Of a DNA stretch of 64,000 nucleotides, positions 27,309-35,799 are shown piece after piece. The notes beneath the pieces were generated by a model. The model was not told where the DNA came from. It ran no database searches and saw only the letters and a program-made list of their open reading frames with translations. The first letter of the stretch is position 1, and the number at the start of each line of letters is the position of its first letter. The position numbers and the translations under genes are program-made. The DNA is from a virus, in the IMG/VR virus record IMGVR_UViG_3300021512_000005, positions 1 to 64,000 of that record; one strand, given 5' to 3'.

Positions 27309-28166
27309 TTATTTAATTGTTTTCATAAATTCAATATTATTTATAATATTTAATATTATTGATAAATCTAAATCTTTAGAATGTAATAATTTAGAAATTT
27401 TATCTTCATTATCAATAACTTCTTTTATATTTTTAAGTATATATTTTCTAAATTCTAAAAAATCATTTTTATCTAAATTTTTTTTAAGCCATACTATCAT
27501 TGGATTATAATCAGATTCAGATGATAATCCACACATTGAATCTAAAACTTTTATAAATTCTTTAGCAGTATCAGGATTTCCAAAATCTTCATTATCAATT
27601 GCCCAACATTTATTATTTTTATCAATAATAACATTTGCATCATGACGATCATAATTACCAGTAATCATATCTAATACAAATATTTTTGATAAATCATCAA
27701 AATGATTTTTATTTATTTTAATATAATTATCTTTATCATCATATCCAGAATAAGGTTCTACACCATCAATCATTTTTTGACAAGAACCATTACCTTTTCC
27801 AAAATCATTTTCAACAGTTTCAGGTACAATATTCCAATTTAATTTTTTTGAAATATCATAAGTAGTTACTTCACCTATAATTTCTTTCTTTTTCATTGTT
27901 TTATATATTGCATTAAAATTATTTTTAAATTTAATTATATATGTTTCTTTTTTATGAGTTACGCCAGAAATTCCTAATTCACTTGATGTTAAAATTTTTT
28001 CCACATTTTTAGGAATCATTAAAAATTTTTTTTCTTCTTCATTTTTAGGTATATCTTTAATATTTCTTTTATGAGGTTTATGTATAAATCCTTTCTTATC
28101 AATAAATCCTTTTACATTTATTTCTTTTTTATTTAAATTTAAAAGGTTTAATTCAATTATTGTCAT
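27309..28166 (-). CDS. tag-C PI3/4-kinase / HipA-like kinase, candidate capsid cargo
   Basis: A 285-residue protein. Tag variant C: NKKEINVKGFIDKKGF followed by IHKPHKRNIKDIPK (residues 13-41). The kinase-like core has a putative ATP lysine in AIYKTM (Lys89), EIIGEVTTYDISKKL, GSCQKMID, then GNYDRHDANVII (catalytic DRHxxN, residues 173-178) and WAIDNEDF (metal Asp191). This order is that of the phosphatidylinositol-kinase/HipA superfamily. It is a paralogue of the next gene upstream (28163). Likely phosphorylates a host protein; the target is unknown. Confidence 0.7.
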   Translation of the reverse strand: MTIIELNLLNLNKKEINVKGFIDKKGFIHKPHKRNIKDIPKNEEEKKFLMIPKNVEKILTSSELGISGVTHKKETYIIKFKNNFNAIYKTMKKKEIIGEVTTYDISKKLNWNIVPETVENDFGKGNGSCQKMIDGVEPYSGYDDKDNYIKINKNHFDDLSKIFVLDMITGNYDRHDANVIIDKNNKCWAIDNEDFGNPDTAKEFIKVLDSMCGLSSESDYNPMIVWLKKNLDKNDFLEFRKYILKNIKEVIDNEDKISKLLHSKDLDLSIILNIINNIEFMKTIK

Positions 28167-29317
28167 TTTATTCTCTCCATAAATTCAAGATTATTTTTTA
28201 TATTTGATATTACATCTTTTATTGGTCGAATATCAATAGTAATTGTTGAATCATTAATATATTTATTATAATAATTTAAAATTTCTTCTTTTTTATTTAA
28301 AACTTCCTTTATATTTTTAAGTACATATTTTCTAAATTCTAAAAAATCATTTCTATCTAAATTTTTATTAAGCCATAATACCATAGAATTATAATTAAAT
28401 TCAGATGATAATCCACACACTGAATCTAAAGCACTTATGAATTTTTCAGGGGCTCTTGGTGTACCAATAAATTCATTATCAATTGCCCAACATTTATTTA
28501 TATCATCAATAATAACATTGGCTTCATGTCGATCGGGATTTCCTAAAAACATATCTAATACAAATATTTTTGCCAAATCATCAAAATGTTTTCTATAAAT
28601 TCTTGTATTATTACCATCATATCCTGCATAAGGTTCTACACCATCTATCATTTTTTGACAAGAACCATTACCTTTTCCAAAGTTTCCTTCAATAGTTTCA
28701 GGTACAATATCCCAATTTAAAATTTTTTTTGAAATATTATATGTTGATGTTTCACCAATAATTTCACCTTTATTCATTACTTTATATATTGCTGTTGAAC
28801 CATCTTTAAATTTTATAATATGTGAATCTGCATCATGAATACCGCCCACAATTCCAAAATCATTTAAACTAATTACTTCTTTTACATTATATGGCATCAT
28901 TGATGTATATTCTTTTTTAGGTATATCTTTAATATTTCGTTTATGTGGTTTATGATAGAATCCTTTTTTATCTCTAAAACCTTTAACATTTATTTCTCTT
29001 TTATTTAAATCTTGTAAATTTAATTCTATTTTTTCTATTTTATCACCTATAAATGATTCTGAATATTTATACCCTAATGGAATTATATAAGCTATTCTTT
29101 GAATTTGAATTAACATATTATTTTTATAATCTGAAAATTTTATAAATCCTAAATGAGTATAACCAAAAGGAAATTTTAAAAGATAAATTAAATCTTTTTC
29201 GGCATTTGAACTCGAAGTCCAATGGATATTTTGACAATTTTCTGAATTTATACCTTTACCATCAATTCGAATCCATTTATCATCATTTTTATAAATTGAG
29301 TAAAAATTTTTATCCAT
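28163..29317 (-). CDS. tag-C PI3/4-kinase / HipA-like kinase with N-terminal extension
   Basis: A 384-residue paralogue of the 27309 gene. It has an extra about 95-residue N-terminal domain (MDKNFYSIYKNDDKWIRIDG, beta-rich with Cys28) before the tag (IEKIELNLQDLNKREINVKG). Kinase motifs: AIYKVM (Lys179), GSCQKMIDGVEPYAGYDG, GNPDRHEANVII (262-267) and WAIDNEF (Asp280). The two kinases differ mostly at the N-terminus and C-terminal tail, suggesting tandem duplication. Overlaps both neighbours by 1-4 nt. Confidence 0.7.
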   Translation of the reverse strand: MDKNFYSIYKNDDKWIRIDGKGINSENCQNIHWTSSSNAEKDLIYLLKFPFGYTHLGFIKFSDYKNNMLIQIQRIAYIIPLGYKYSESFIGDKIEKIELNLQDLNKREINVKGFRDKKGFYHKPHKRNIKDIPKKEYTSMMPYNVKEVISLNDFGIVGGIHDADSHIIKFKDGSTAIYKVMNKGEIIGETSTYNISKKILNWDIVPETIEGNFGKGNGSCQKMIDGVEPYAGYDGNNTRIYRKHFDDLAKIFVLDMFLGNPDRHEANVIIDDINKCWAIDNEFIGTPRAPEKFISALDSVCGLSSEFNYNSMVLWLNKNLDRNDFLEFRKYVLKNIKEVLNKKEEILNYYNKYINDSTITIDIRPIKDVISNIKNNLEFMERIK

Positions 29318-30771
29318 TATATCCTCCCAGCTATTATTGCAAGTGTTAAATAAAAATGTTCAGGATCTTTTTCTAATAATAATTTAGCAGTATTTTTATT
29401 ATTTAAATACTGAAACCCCATTGAAAGTATTTCTGTTGATCTTAAATATGGATAAATTTTTCCTATATATGGATGAATAAATTTATCTTTTTTTACAATT
29501 TCATATTTATTATAAGGAATATCTGGAAATAAATCCTTTAAAAATTCAGTTTCATTATTTTTAGTTTTATTATTAAAAAATTTTACTAAAATATTATGAA
29601 TTTTTTTACTATTATTTTCTATTATATGTCCCAATTCATGTCCTAATGTTGCATTTAAATATCCTTCTTTTAATACAATTGTATCTTCAGTAGAATATGA
29701 TCTTCCTTTTTCATTACTCAAAATTATATTTATTTTTCCAATTAAAGGTTTTAATGAATCTGAAATTTTTGATGATAAATTAATCATTTCATTTTTTACA
29801 AATACAACATCATTAATATTTTTTGAATAAAATTCAAGACCATAATTTATTTGATCTTTTTGTGATCCTATTACATTTTGAATAGCAATATTAATATCTT
29901 TTTCTTTTTCAAAGGCTTTTTCAAAATCTTTTTTTACAAAATAAATTTTTTTATCAATTTCAAAATCACCAATTATATTTATCCAATCTGCTGGTTTTTC
30001 TTCTTCCTTTCTACCAAGTCTTTGTTTTCTTTGAAATATCTTACCTTGACGATGAACTGTTACATAACCTTCATGAGTTCCACGTTCGTTTTTTTCTAAT
30101 GATAAATTTACTTCTATTTTTGAAATTGAATCAGCAACATACATTAAACCATTTTTATGTATTATTTCAGGAAGTTCTCGCAAAGGAATTATTGTACAAC
30201 GACATTGAGGACGATTAGGTGGATACATGAATTTTTCATTAGTTTTTGGATCTATAAATGGATCATTTAACTTTTGAATTTGTCCATTTAATCTTTTACT
30301 ATCAGCAGCAGTACGTTTATTATTCATTGCTGCTTTCCACATTTTGAATTTAACAATACCAGATTTTTCATAAGCACTATGTCTGCCCGCATTCATTGCA
30401 GTTAATAATTCAGTTCGTGCTATTCTTTCAAGTTCAAAATCTTGCATTCGTTCAAAAATAGTTGATAATCTTTTTTTAATTTGAGTAATTGATTCTTTAT
30501 TTTGAATTCCTTCTAATAATTCTAATGATAAATTACCCTTTAATCTTGCCATTATTTTATCAGAAAGAATAATTTCACGATTATGTAAATATTCTAATGC
30601 TTCAGGATCTGGTTTTGAATTAGTAAAATTATAATATTTATTTGTTTCATTATAACTATCTATAAAAGTATTAATTATTTTTTCTGTAAGAATTTTTTCA
30701 AATTCTTCGAATCCTATAGTTTCAATAATTTTTTCTATAAGTGAAAGTTCTATTTTTAAAAGATTTTGCAT
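29317..30771 (-). CDS. MuF-type head protein with internal tag A and zincin metalloprotease
   Basis: A 484-residue fusion. Residues 1-205 match the phage Mu F/SPP1 gp7 head-morphogenesis domain (IARTELLTAMNAGRHSAYEK, MWKAAMNNKRTAADS, and YPPNRPQCRCTIIPL with two Cys). Tag A follows at 218-255 (ERGTHEGYVTVHRQGK). Residues 260-484 are a zincin with HELGH at 378-382 and a downstream Glu-containing STEILSMG segment. MuF proteins sit near the portal inside the capsid and are delivered with DNA, so this gene links the tag to the capsid interior. Confidence 0.8.
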   Translation of the reverse strand: MQNLLKIELSLIEKIIETIGFEEFEKILTEKIINTFIDSYNETNKYYNFTNSKPDPEALEYLHNREIILSDKIMARLKGNLSLELLEGIQNKESITQIKKRLSTIFERMQDFELERIARTELLTAMNAGRHSAYEKSGIVKFKMWKAAMNNKRTAADSKRLNGQIQKLNDPFIDPKTNEKFMYPPNRPQCRCTIIPLRELPEIIHKNGLMYVADSISKIEVNLSLEKNERGTHEGYVTVHRQGKIFQRKQRLGRKEEEKPADWINIIGDFEIDKKIYFVKKDFEKAFEKEKDINIAIQNVIGSQKDQINYGLEFYSKNINDVVFVKNEMINLSSKISDSLKPLIGKINIILSNEKGRSYSTEDTIVLKEGYLNATLGHELGHIIENNSKKIHNILVKFFNNKTKNNETEFLKDLFPDIPYNKYEIVKKDKFIHPYIGKIYPYLRSTEILSMGFQYLNNKNTAKLLLEKDPEHFYLTLAIIAGRI

Positions 30772-30870
30772 TCTTTACCTCAATAAATAATTATTATATT
30801 TTATTTTTTATTATTTGGATCTTTTATTATATATTTCTTATCAAAAATTTACTCTAATACAATATGATAA

Positions 30871-31077
30871 TTATGATTTTTTCTTAAACTGGATACCATT
30901 ATCACCTTTGTATGGCTTTATATGGTCATTATCACCATTCCATATTTCTATTGGAATTCTATTCGGGAATGCTTCACATGTACGATTTTCTAAAGATATA
31001 AGATACTTACAATAGAAACATGTTGGACTGTAAATTTTAATATTCAATTCTCGATCATCTAAAGTATATTTATTCAT
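30871..31077 (-). CDS. small Cys/His protein of a phage-associated family
   Basis: 68 residues from MNKYTLDD. Pattern: SPTCFYCKYLISLENRTCEAF, then PNRIPIEIWNGDNDHIKPYK and GDNGIQF. The Cys-x2-Cys...Cys with FP-x-x-IP-x-EI-x-x-G and GD-x-GI-x-F is a pattern found in small proteins next to phage portal and MuF genes. Possibly a zinc protein; a role as an immunity or head-assembly factor is a guess. Confidence 0.6.
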   Translation of the reverse strand: MNKYTLDDRELNIKIYSPTCFYCKYLISLENRTCEAFPNRIPIEIWNGDNDHIKPYKGDNGIQFKKKS

Positions 31078-31078
31078 T

Positions 31079-31543
31079 TTAATCACTAATATATTCTATT
31101 TCTGGTATATTTTTTGCAACACGAAACCATAATTCATCATAATGCTTTGTATTTGCTTCATCAATAGTCATATCACCAGATTGTATTTTGTTAATAAATT
31201 CATCCTGTAGTTTTTTATTATTTTTATTGAAAGAAAGTTCTATTTTATTCCATATTTCTAAAGACATATTAGACCTATCTTTCATTCGTAAAATGTATGT
31301 TTTTCCTTTTAACTGTGGTGTTATTACCCGTAATTCTTTTATTCCTGCCTGACATGCAAATTTTATATCTTCTTTTGAAAAAGAGCCTCCATTTGGATGA
31401 TTATGAGTAAATATAACACCTTTGAGCTTGGTCATCTCTTCTAATGTAAAATTAATACGATCTTTTTCACCATTCTTATATAATATAAAATTTCCATTGA
31501 TATCGAATGCACCACATGATTCAAATGTTTGATCACGTATCAT
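31079..31543 (-). CDS. JAB/MPN metalloprotease domain, candidate cargo effector
   Basis: A 154-residue protein. GVIFTHNHPNGGSFSKEDIK (residues 42-61) matches the JAMM zinc motif H-x-H-P-x(n)-S-x-x-D: His47, His49, Asp59. JAB domains remove ubiquitin-like modifiers, or act in RadC-type proteins. Archaea use SAMP modifiers, so the target could be host conjugates. No ribosome site precedes this ATG, and the frame continues upstream through one TAA (31571-31573) into a degenerate tag ORF, so the true gene may be 31079-31705. Confidence 0.65.
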   Translation of the reverse strand: MIRDQTFESCGAFDINGNFILYKNGEKDRINFTLEEMTKLKGVIFTHNHPNGGSFSKEDIKFACQAGIKELRVITPQLKGKTYILRMKDRSNMSLEIWNKIELSFNKNNKKLQDEFINKIQSGDMTIDEANTKHYDELWFRVAKNIPEIEYISD

Positions 31544-31570
31544 GTTTTCATAATCAGAAACTATTTTTTT

Positions 31571-31705
31571 TTATTTTTGTTGTATATTTTCTGTCTTTTT
31601 TCTACCAACTCTTCTATATTCATAGGTAACACCACTTTTTCTATGAACTGGTACTTTTTCTTTTCTTAATCCATGTTCTAGTTTTGTTAGGTTTATTTCA
31701 ATCAT
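31571..31705 (-). CDS. tag-A-like N-terminal fragment, in frame with the JAB gene
   Basis: 44 codons (MIEINLTKLEHGLRKEK, then VPVHRKSGVTYEYRRVGRKK) ending at TAA 31571-31573. Downstream codons in the same frame (KKIVSDYEN) run straight into the JAB protein start. It is therefore best seen as the tag of a tag-JAB fusion interrupted by one stop codon, next to an A9 run. Alternatives are readthrough, a CAA-to-TAA mutation, or a sequence error. Confidence 0.6.
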   Translation of the reverse strand: MIEINLTKLEHGLRKEKVPVHRKSGVTYEYRRVGRKKTENIQQK

Positions 31706-31707
31706 TT

Positions 31708-31881
31708 AATTTTAAATTTCTTCTTATTAATCAAATATTTTTCTAATTTCTTATTTATAATTTCAAATACTTTCATCTTGTTAATGAAATTACTTTCCAT
31801 CGTGCACGAAACAATGTCCTTTGATTAATTACATTTTTACCTCAATAAATAATTATTATTAATAAAAAAAAGAAAAACTAA
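31708..31881. other. short non-coding gap with AT-rich leader
   Basis: About 170 nt between the decoration gene at 31882 and the tag-JAB locus. It contains the recurrent intergenic element (31839-31866) followed by GAGGTAAAAATG-TAA, a start codon immediately followed by a stop, and a possible 32-codon minus-strand frame (MESNFINKMKVFEIINKK and onward) overlapping the tag start. Perhaps a decayed gene; nothing firmer is visible. Confidence 0.35.
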
Positions 31882-32241
31882 TTATCGACCACTAATAACA
31901 TCAATTTGATAATTAGTATGACTATCTGCAATTGTTGATTTAACTTGAATTTTTATTCTTGCATGACGATTAAGAACAATTTGGACTTCATCATTTATAG
32001 CAATTGTATTTGTTGATGTTGTATATCCAATTCCATCAGTATAACTATTATATACAATTACTTTATAATCCATTTCATTTGTTCCACCTTCATTTGAAAT
32101 TGTAATTGTAGTATCACTGAGCCATCTAACATCAAGATCAACAATATTCACATAATTATTTGTTGTTATACCAGTAATTGGTGTTATCATTCTTACTTCA
32201 TTTTTACTAAATTGACTAATTATATTCCATTGTGTTGTCAT
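31882..32241 (-). CDS. putative decoration protein inside the cargo block
   Basis: A 119-residue, Thr/Ile/Asn-rich beta protein (starts MTTQWNIISQFSKNEVRMI) resembling capsid decoration or head-fibre domains. GAGG precedes the ATG. It is unusual among the effectors in lacking a tag. Confidence 0.45.
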   Translation of the reverse strand: MTTQWNIISQFSKNEVRMITPITGITTNNYVNIVDLDVRWLSDTTITISNEGGTNEMDYKVIVYNSYTDGIGYTTSTNTIAINDEVQIVLNRHARIKIQVKSTIADSHTNYQIDVISGR

Positions 32242-32242
32242 T

Positions 32243-32509
32243 TTAATTTACCTCATTATATTTTTGTTTTATAGTATAGCCTTCTTTTTTTAAAAGAAAT
32301 AATTTATGTATAAATATTTCTGGTTCATTTACAAAATCACTTTCAATTATATGACATTTTTTTATAGAATATAATTCTACAATTTCATTTATATAATTTT
32401 GTAAATAATTTACATATTTATTATTTTTTATTTTTGGCTTAAAATAAATTTTTTTATTTATTATATATTCTCCAATTTCTTGATTATTTTTTAAAATAAT
32501 ATATTTCAT
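32243..32509 (-). CDS. small hypothetical protein
   Basis: 88 residues, Lys/Ile/Tyr-rich, starts MKYIILKNNQEIGEYIINKK. Overlaps the stop of the zincin gene (4 nt). Unknown; potentially a dedicated partner of the adjacent zincin. Confidence 0.5.
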   Translation of the reverse strand: MKYIILKNNQEIGEYIINKKIYFKPKIKNNKYVNYLQNYINEIVELYSIKKCHIIESDFVNEPEIFIHKLFLLKKEGYTIKQKYNEVN

Positions 32510-33426
32510 AATTGACCTCTAATAATATCCATAATTAAAGAAAAATATTCAGGATCTTTAACCATTAATTTATAATATTTTTTTGGTGAAGATATAAATT
32601 CCAATCCTAAACTTAAAATTTCAGTTGCTCCATCATAATATAATCTACCCATATATGGATCTAAAAATTTATCTGGAATTATTTCGTATGATTGACCTCT
32701 TTTTGATATCCGTTTAGGAGATTGATTTTTAGTTCTATCTCTAAAAAAATTTAATATTTTTTCTTTAATTTTACGATTTGAATCTTCAAGATGATGTCCA
32801 AATTCATGTATAATTGATGCCATATTCATTGTACCTGCACCAACAAATATTGTATTAACTCCATTGTAATATGCACCTACATATTCATCTGGTGTTACAT
32901 TTAATTTTACATTTGATAAAATTATATTTTTATTTATTTTTGTATTTATAAATTTATTAAGTTGTGTCATATTTCCTTTTGATACTTTATTAACATCACC
33001 ATAAAAAACTTCAAATTTTTTTTGATCTATTGATGTAATAATTTTATCATACATTTCTCGTGACCCTAATACTTTACCTAAATGTGAATCAATTAATTTA
33101 TCAATTATTTTAATATTTTTTGTTCCAAATGATTTTTGTCTTTCTTTTAATAAAATATTAATTTGATCCTTTAAATTTGTTGCATTATTTAAAGATTTTG
33201 TTATTGATTCTGTTTCTGATGAAAGTATTGGAAATTCAATTGGTGCTTCAGTTTTTAAAATATCAATTTCATTTAATGATATAATAACTCCTTTACCAGT
33301 TTCTTTTTTTCGACCAAGTCTTTGTTTACGTTGAAATATTTTACCTTGACGATGAACTGTTACATAACCTTCATGAGTTCCTCGTTCATTTTTTAATAGA
33401 TTTAAATTAATTTCAATCATGTTCAT
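32506..33426 (-). CDS. tag-A zincin metalloprotease, candidate capsid cargo
   Basis: A 306-residue protein. Tag A at residues 4-40 (MIEINLNLLKNERGTHEGY and VTVHRQGKIFQRKQRLGRK), followed by a linker helix region and a zincin with SIIHEFGHHLED (HEFGH at 206-210) and a downstream GATEILSLG carrying a candidate third zinc ligand. The domain is related to that of the MuF fusion at 29317 (shared KFLDPYMGRLY / KFIHPYIGKIY segment). Probable host-protein protease delivered in the virion. Confidence 0.75.
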   Translation of the reverse strand: MNMIEINLNLLKNERGTHEGYVTVHRQGKIFQRKQRLGRKKETGKGVIISLNEIDILKTEAPIEFPILSSETESITKSLNNATNLKDQINILLKERQKSFGTKNIKIIDKLIDSHLGKVLGSREMYDKIITSIDQKKFEVFYGDVNKVSKGNMTQLNKFINTKINKNIILSNVKLNVTPDEYVGAYYNGVNTIFVGAGTMNMASIIHEFGHHLEDSNRKIKEKILNFFRDRTKNQSPKRISKRGQSYEIIPDKFLDPYMGRLYYDGATEILSLGLEFISSPKKYYKLMVKDPEYFSLIMDIIRGQL

Positions 33427-34349
33427 ATTTTTGCTTCTTTTACAAATGTATTAAAAAGTTTTGCAATTTTACTTTTATTATTTGGATCTTTTATATAATT
33501 ATATGCATCTTCTTTTGGTAATTCCATAATTCGTCTACCAGCCTCAAATCCAATAGAAGCATCTGAATATTCACCAAAAATATCTTTTTCGGCAACATGA
33601 GATAATACTTTATCTTTAACTCCCATTATTTGTTTAACATATTTATATCCAATTTCTGGTTTATCAAATAAGTCATTAACTTTTTTATTTTTAATAAATG
33701 ACATTAATTCATCTTTAATTTTCATTGCATCAGATGTATCTATTTTTTCTTCTTCTTTATGATCTATTTTTGGTTCATTTGATTTTTCATTTTTAAGTCT
33801 AAATACATGACCTTCACTATCATAATCTAAATCTACTCCAAATGAATTTTTAATTCGTTTTGCAATTAAATTTGATCTTCGTTCAAGTTTTGCTTCTGCT
33901 TCTTTATCACCAGATTCTACTCGTATTGCATTTGGGTAATATTGTGCTACTGTTGTTTTATCTTTTTGAAGAGTCATTGTTGTATTTTTATAATATTTTC
34001 TTTGTGAAACAATTCTATTATTTTTATTTGATTTTTCTTTTCTTATACTATGTGTAACAATATAAACTCTCCATCCCGGTTCTTTAAAATGTATTGTAAT
34101 ATGTTTACGATCTGGTTTTTCAATTTTATCAACTGTTAATGGTAATGGTTTACCTTTAAGAAATGCATCTTTAATTTCTTCATCAGACATTTTATTAATA
34201 TCTTTATTATTATTTACTTCTTTTCGTCCAACTCGCTGTTTTCGTTGGAAAATTTTACCTTGCCTATGAACTGTTACATATTCTTCATGTGTTCCACGTT
34301 CACTTTTTACAAATTTTAATAATTTTTTTCCTATAGTAGTATTTAACAT
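33423..34349 (-). CDS. tag-A protein with unknown C-terminal domain
   Basis: A 308-residue protein from ATG 34349 (MLNTTIGKKLLKF), which has GGAG upstream. The tag is slightly divergent (SERGTHEEYVTVHRQGK). Residues 50-190 include HITIHFKEPGWRVYIVTHS and a basic helix-rich region; the C-terminal 100 residues are helical (KDKVLSHVAEKDIFGEYSDA). No motif of a known enzyme is visible. By context it is a fifth kind of cargo effector. Confidence 0.6.
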   Translation of the reverse strand: MLNTTIGKKLLKFVKSERGTHEEYVTVHRQGKIFQRKQRVGRKEVNNNKDINKMSDEEIKDAFLKGKPLPLTVDKIEKPDRKHITIHFKEPGWRVYIVTHSIRKEKSNKNNRIVSQRKYYKNTTMTLQKDKTTVAQYYPNAIRVESGDKEAEAKLERRSNLIAKRIKNSFGVDLDYDSEGHVFRLKNEKSNEPKIDHKEEEKIDTSDAMKIKDELMSFIKNKKVNDLFDKPEIGYKYVKQIMGVKDKVLSHVAEKDIFGEYSDASIGFEAGRRIMELPKEDAYNYIKDPNNKSKIAKLFNTFVKEAKI

Positions 34350-34362
34350 TTTAATCATCTCC

Positions 34363-34437
34363 TTAATTTTTATTTTTAGATTTTTTCATCCAAAATTTAT
34401 TTTCTTTATCTTCATCAATATTTGGTAATAATTTCAT
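34363..34437 (-). CDS. tiny coupled ORF after an ADP-ribosyltransferase gene
   Basis: 24 residues (MKLLPNIDEDKENKFWMKK and onward). ATG overlaps the TGA of the gene at 34434 (ATGA) and its end supplies AAGGAG for the next tag gene. Could be a coupling peptide only. Confidence 0.4.
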   Translation of the reverse strand: MKLLPNIDEDKENKFWMKKSKNKN

Positions 34438-35720
34438 TCTACTATATCCTCACGATTTATTTTAATTTTTTTATCTTTATTTGCAACAATAAATTCATAT
34501 TCTGCATTACCACCAAATTGATAATCTGTCATACGAATATAAGGTGAAGTAAAATAACTAAATAATATATCTTTAATTGGAATTTCTTTTTTAATAATAA
34601 CTCCTTCACCTTTTGCTGCAAAATCACGTGCAATTGATTTATCAGATGTCCATGATGATGTAACATAACAATCTACCATAATATTTTCATCTTTTTTTAA
34701 TTCTGATTTAATAAGATCTGCATAATCTCCTTGGACTCCACGATATAATGTTATAGTATCTTTATTCTTAAATCGTTTTTTAAGATCTTTTTGTGTTCTA
34801 TTTACTTCTGAATAAAATTGATTAACTGCATTTTGATTTAATTTATTTATTAAATTTTCATGATCACCAATTAATTGAATTTTATTATATAATTTATTAT
34901 TTTCTATTTCTTTTATTCTTTCATTAATAGCTTCAACATAAGCATGATCATCTTTATATTTTTCAGCATATTTTTTTAATTCATTATATTCTCTTTCTAA
35001 TTTATTATCTAAATTTGGAATTTTAGTTTCATTATTATTTAAATATGCTTCTGTTAATTCATTTAAATAAAATGATGTTCCTATTGTACTTTTATATGAT
35101 TCTAAAGCACTACTTATAATATTATTATCTTCTGTTAATTTAGCATTTTTAAAATTTCCACCAGTTTTAATTTTTTCTAATTGATTATAATGATTATTTA
35201 TAGTTTCTATAATTTCTGGTATTTCTTTAATATCTTTACCAAACCATTCTTTTTTACCAATTACAACTTTTCCTGTAAAATATGTAACATTACCTCCAGA
35301 TTTTGGAAAATAACCTGTCTCACGACTAATATAAACTTCATCATTACCAATTTTTAATTTTACTGAATTAGATTTTAATGTTTCTAAATCAACATCATAT
35401 TTATCTGTTATATCTAATTTTTGATTAAATTCATTTAATCCTTGAATTATAAAAGTATTCTTATTATTTTTTTCTTTTTCTTTTTGACCAAGTCTCTGCT
35501 TACGTTGAAATGTTTTTCCTTGACGATGAACTGTTACATAACCTTCATGAGTTCCTCGTTCATCTTTTAATAAATTTAAATTAATTTCTATTTTATTCAC
35601 CATAATAGCCTTATGTTGTGCTAATGCTTCTTTTTTAGTTGGAAAACATGATATTATTTTACCTTTATCTTTTCCATGACAATGAATTGTACAAAATTTA
35701 TTATTAATTTTCTTTATCAT
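34434..35720 (-). CDS. tag-A ADP-ribosyltransferase, candidate capsid cargo
   Basis: A 428-residue protein. Residues 1-40 form another phage-specific motif (FCTIHCHGKDKGKIISCF, then TKKEALAQHKAIM) found at the start of portal-adjacent proteins. Tag A follows (about 43-80). The C-terminal ART has TLYRGVQG (Arg327), SSWTSDKSIARDFA (about 355-368) and NAEYEFIV (Glu407-x-Glu409), a complete R-S-E triad. A long helical middle (90-310) may bind targets. Order tag then toxin is that of polymorphic effectors. Confidence 0.8.
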   Translation of the reverse strand: MIKKINNKFCTIHCHGKDKGKIISCFPTKKEALAQHKAIMVNKIEINLNLLKDERGTHEGYVTVHRQGKTFQRKQRLGQKEKEKNNKNTFIIQGLNEFNQKLDITDKYDVDLETLKSNSVKLKIGNDEVYISRETGYFPKSGGNVTYFTGKVVIGKKEWFGKDIKEIPEIIETINNHYNQLEKIKTGGNFKNAKLTEDNNIISSALESYKSTIGTSFYLNELTEAYLNNNETKIPNLDNKLEREYNELKKYAEKYKDDHAYVEAINERIKEIENNKLYNKIQLIGDHENLINKLNQNAVNQFYSEVNRTQKDLKKRFKNKDTITLYRGVQGDYADLIKSELKKDENIMVDCYVTSSWTSDKSIARDFAAKGEGVIIKKEIPIKDILFSYFTSPYIRMTDYQFGGNAEYEFIVANKDKKIKINREDIVE

Positions 35721-35799
35721 TCTCCAACCTCATATTTTTTCGTAACCAATTACGATTAATTGCTTCATCATCAATTTTAATAGTTTTTATTTTTTTCAT
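35704..35799 (-). CDS. tiny coupled ORF between two ADP-ribosyltransferase genes
   Basis: 31 residues (MKKIKTIKIDDEAINRNW and onward). It overlaps the stop of the ART gene at 35796 and the start of the next at 35720 and contains its SD (GGTTGGAG). Possibly a small inhibitor or just translational coupling. Confidence 0.4.
   Translation of the reverse strand: MKKIKTIKIDDEAINRNWLRKNMRLENDKEN

Noticed and set aside
31571-31573. Pyrrolysine-type recoding
   Set aside because: The in-frame stop is TAA, not TAG; normal genes here also end in TAG (for example polB), giving no sign of a reassigned stop.
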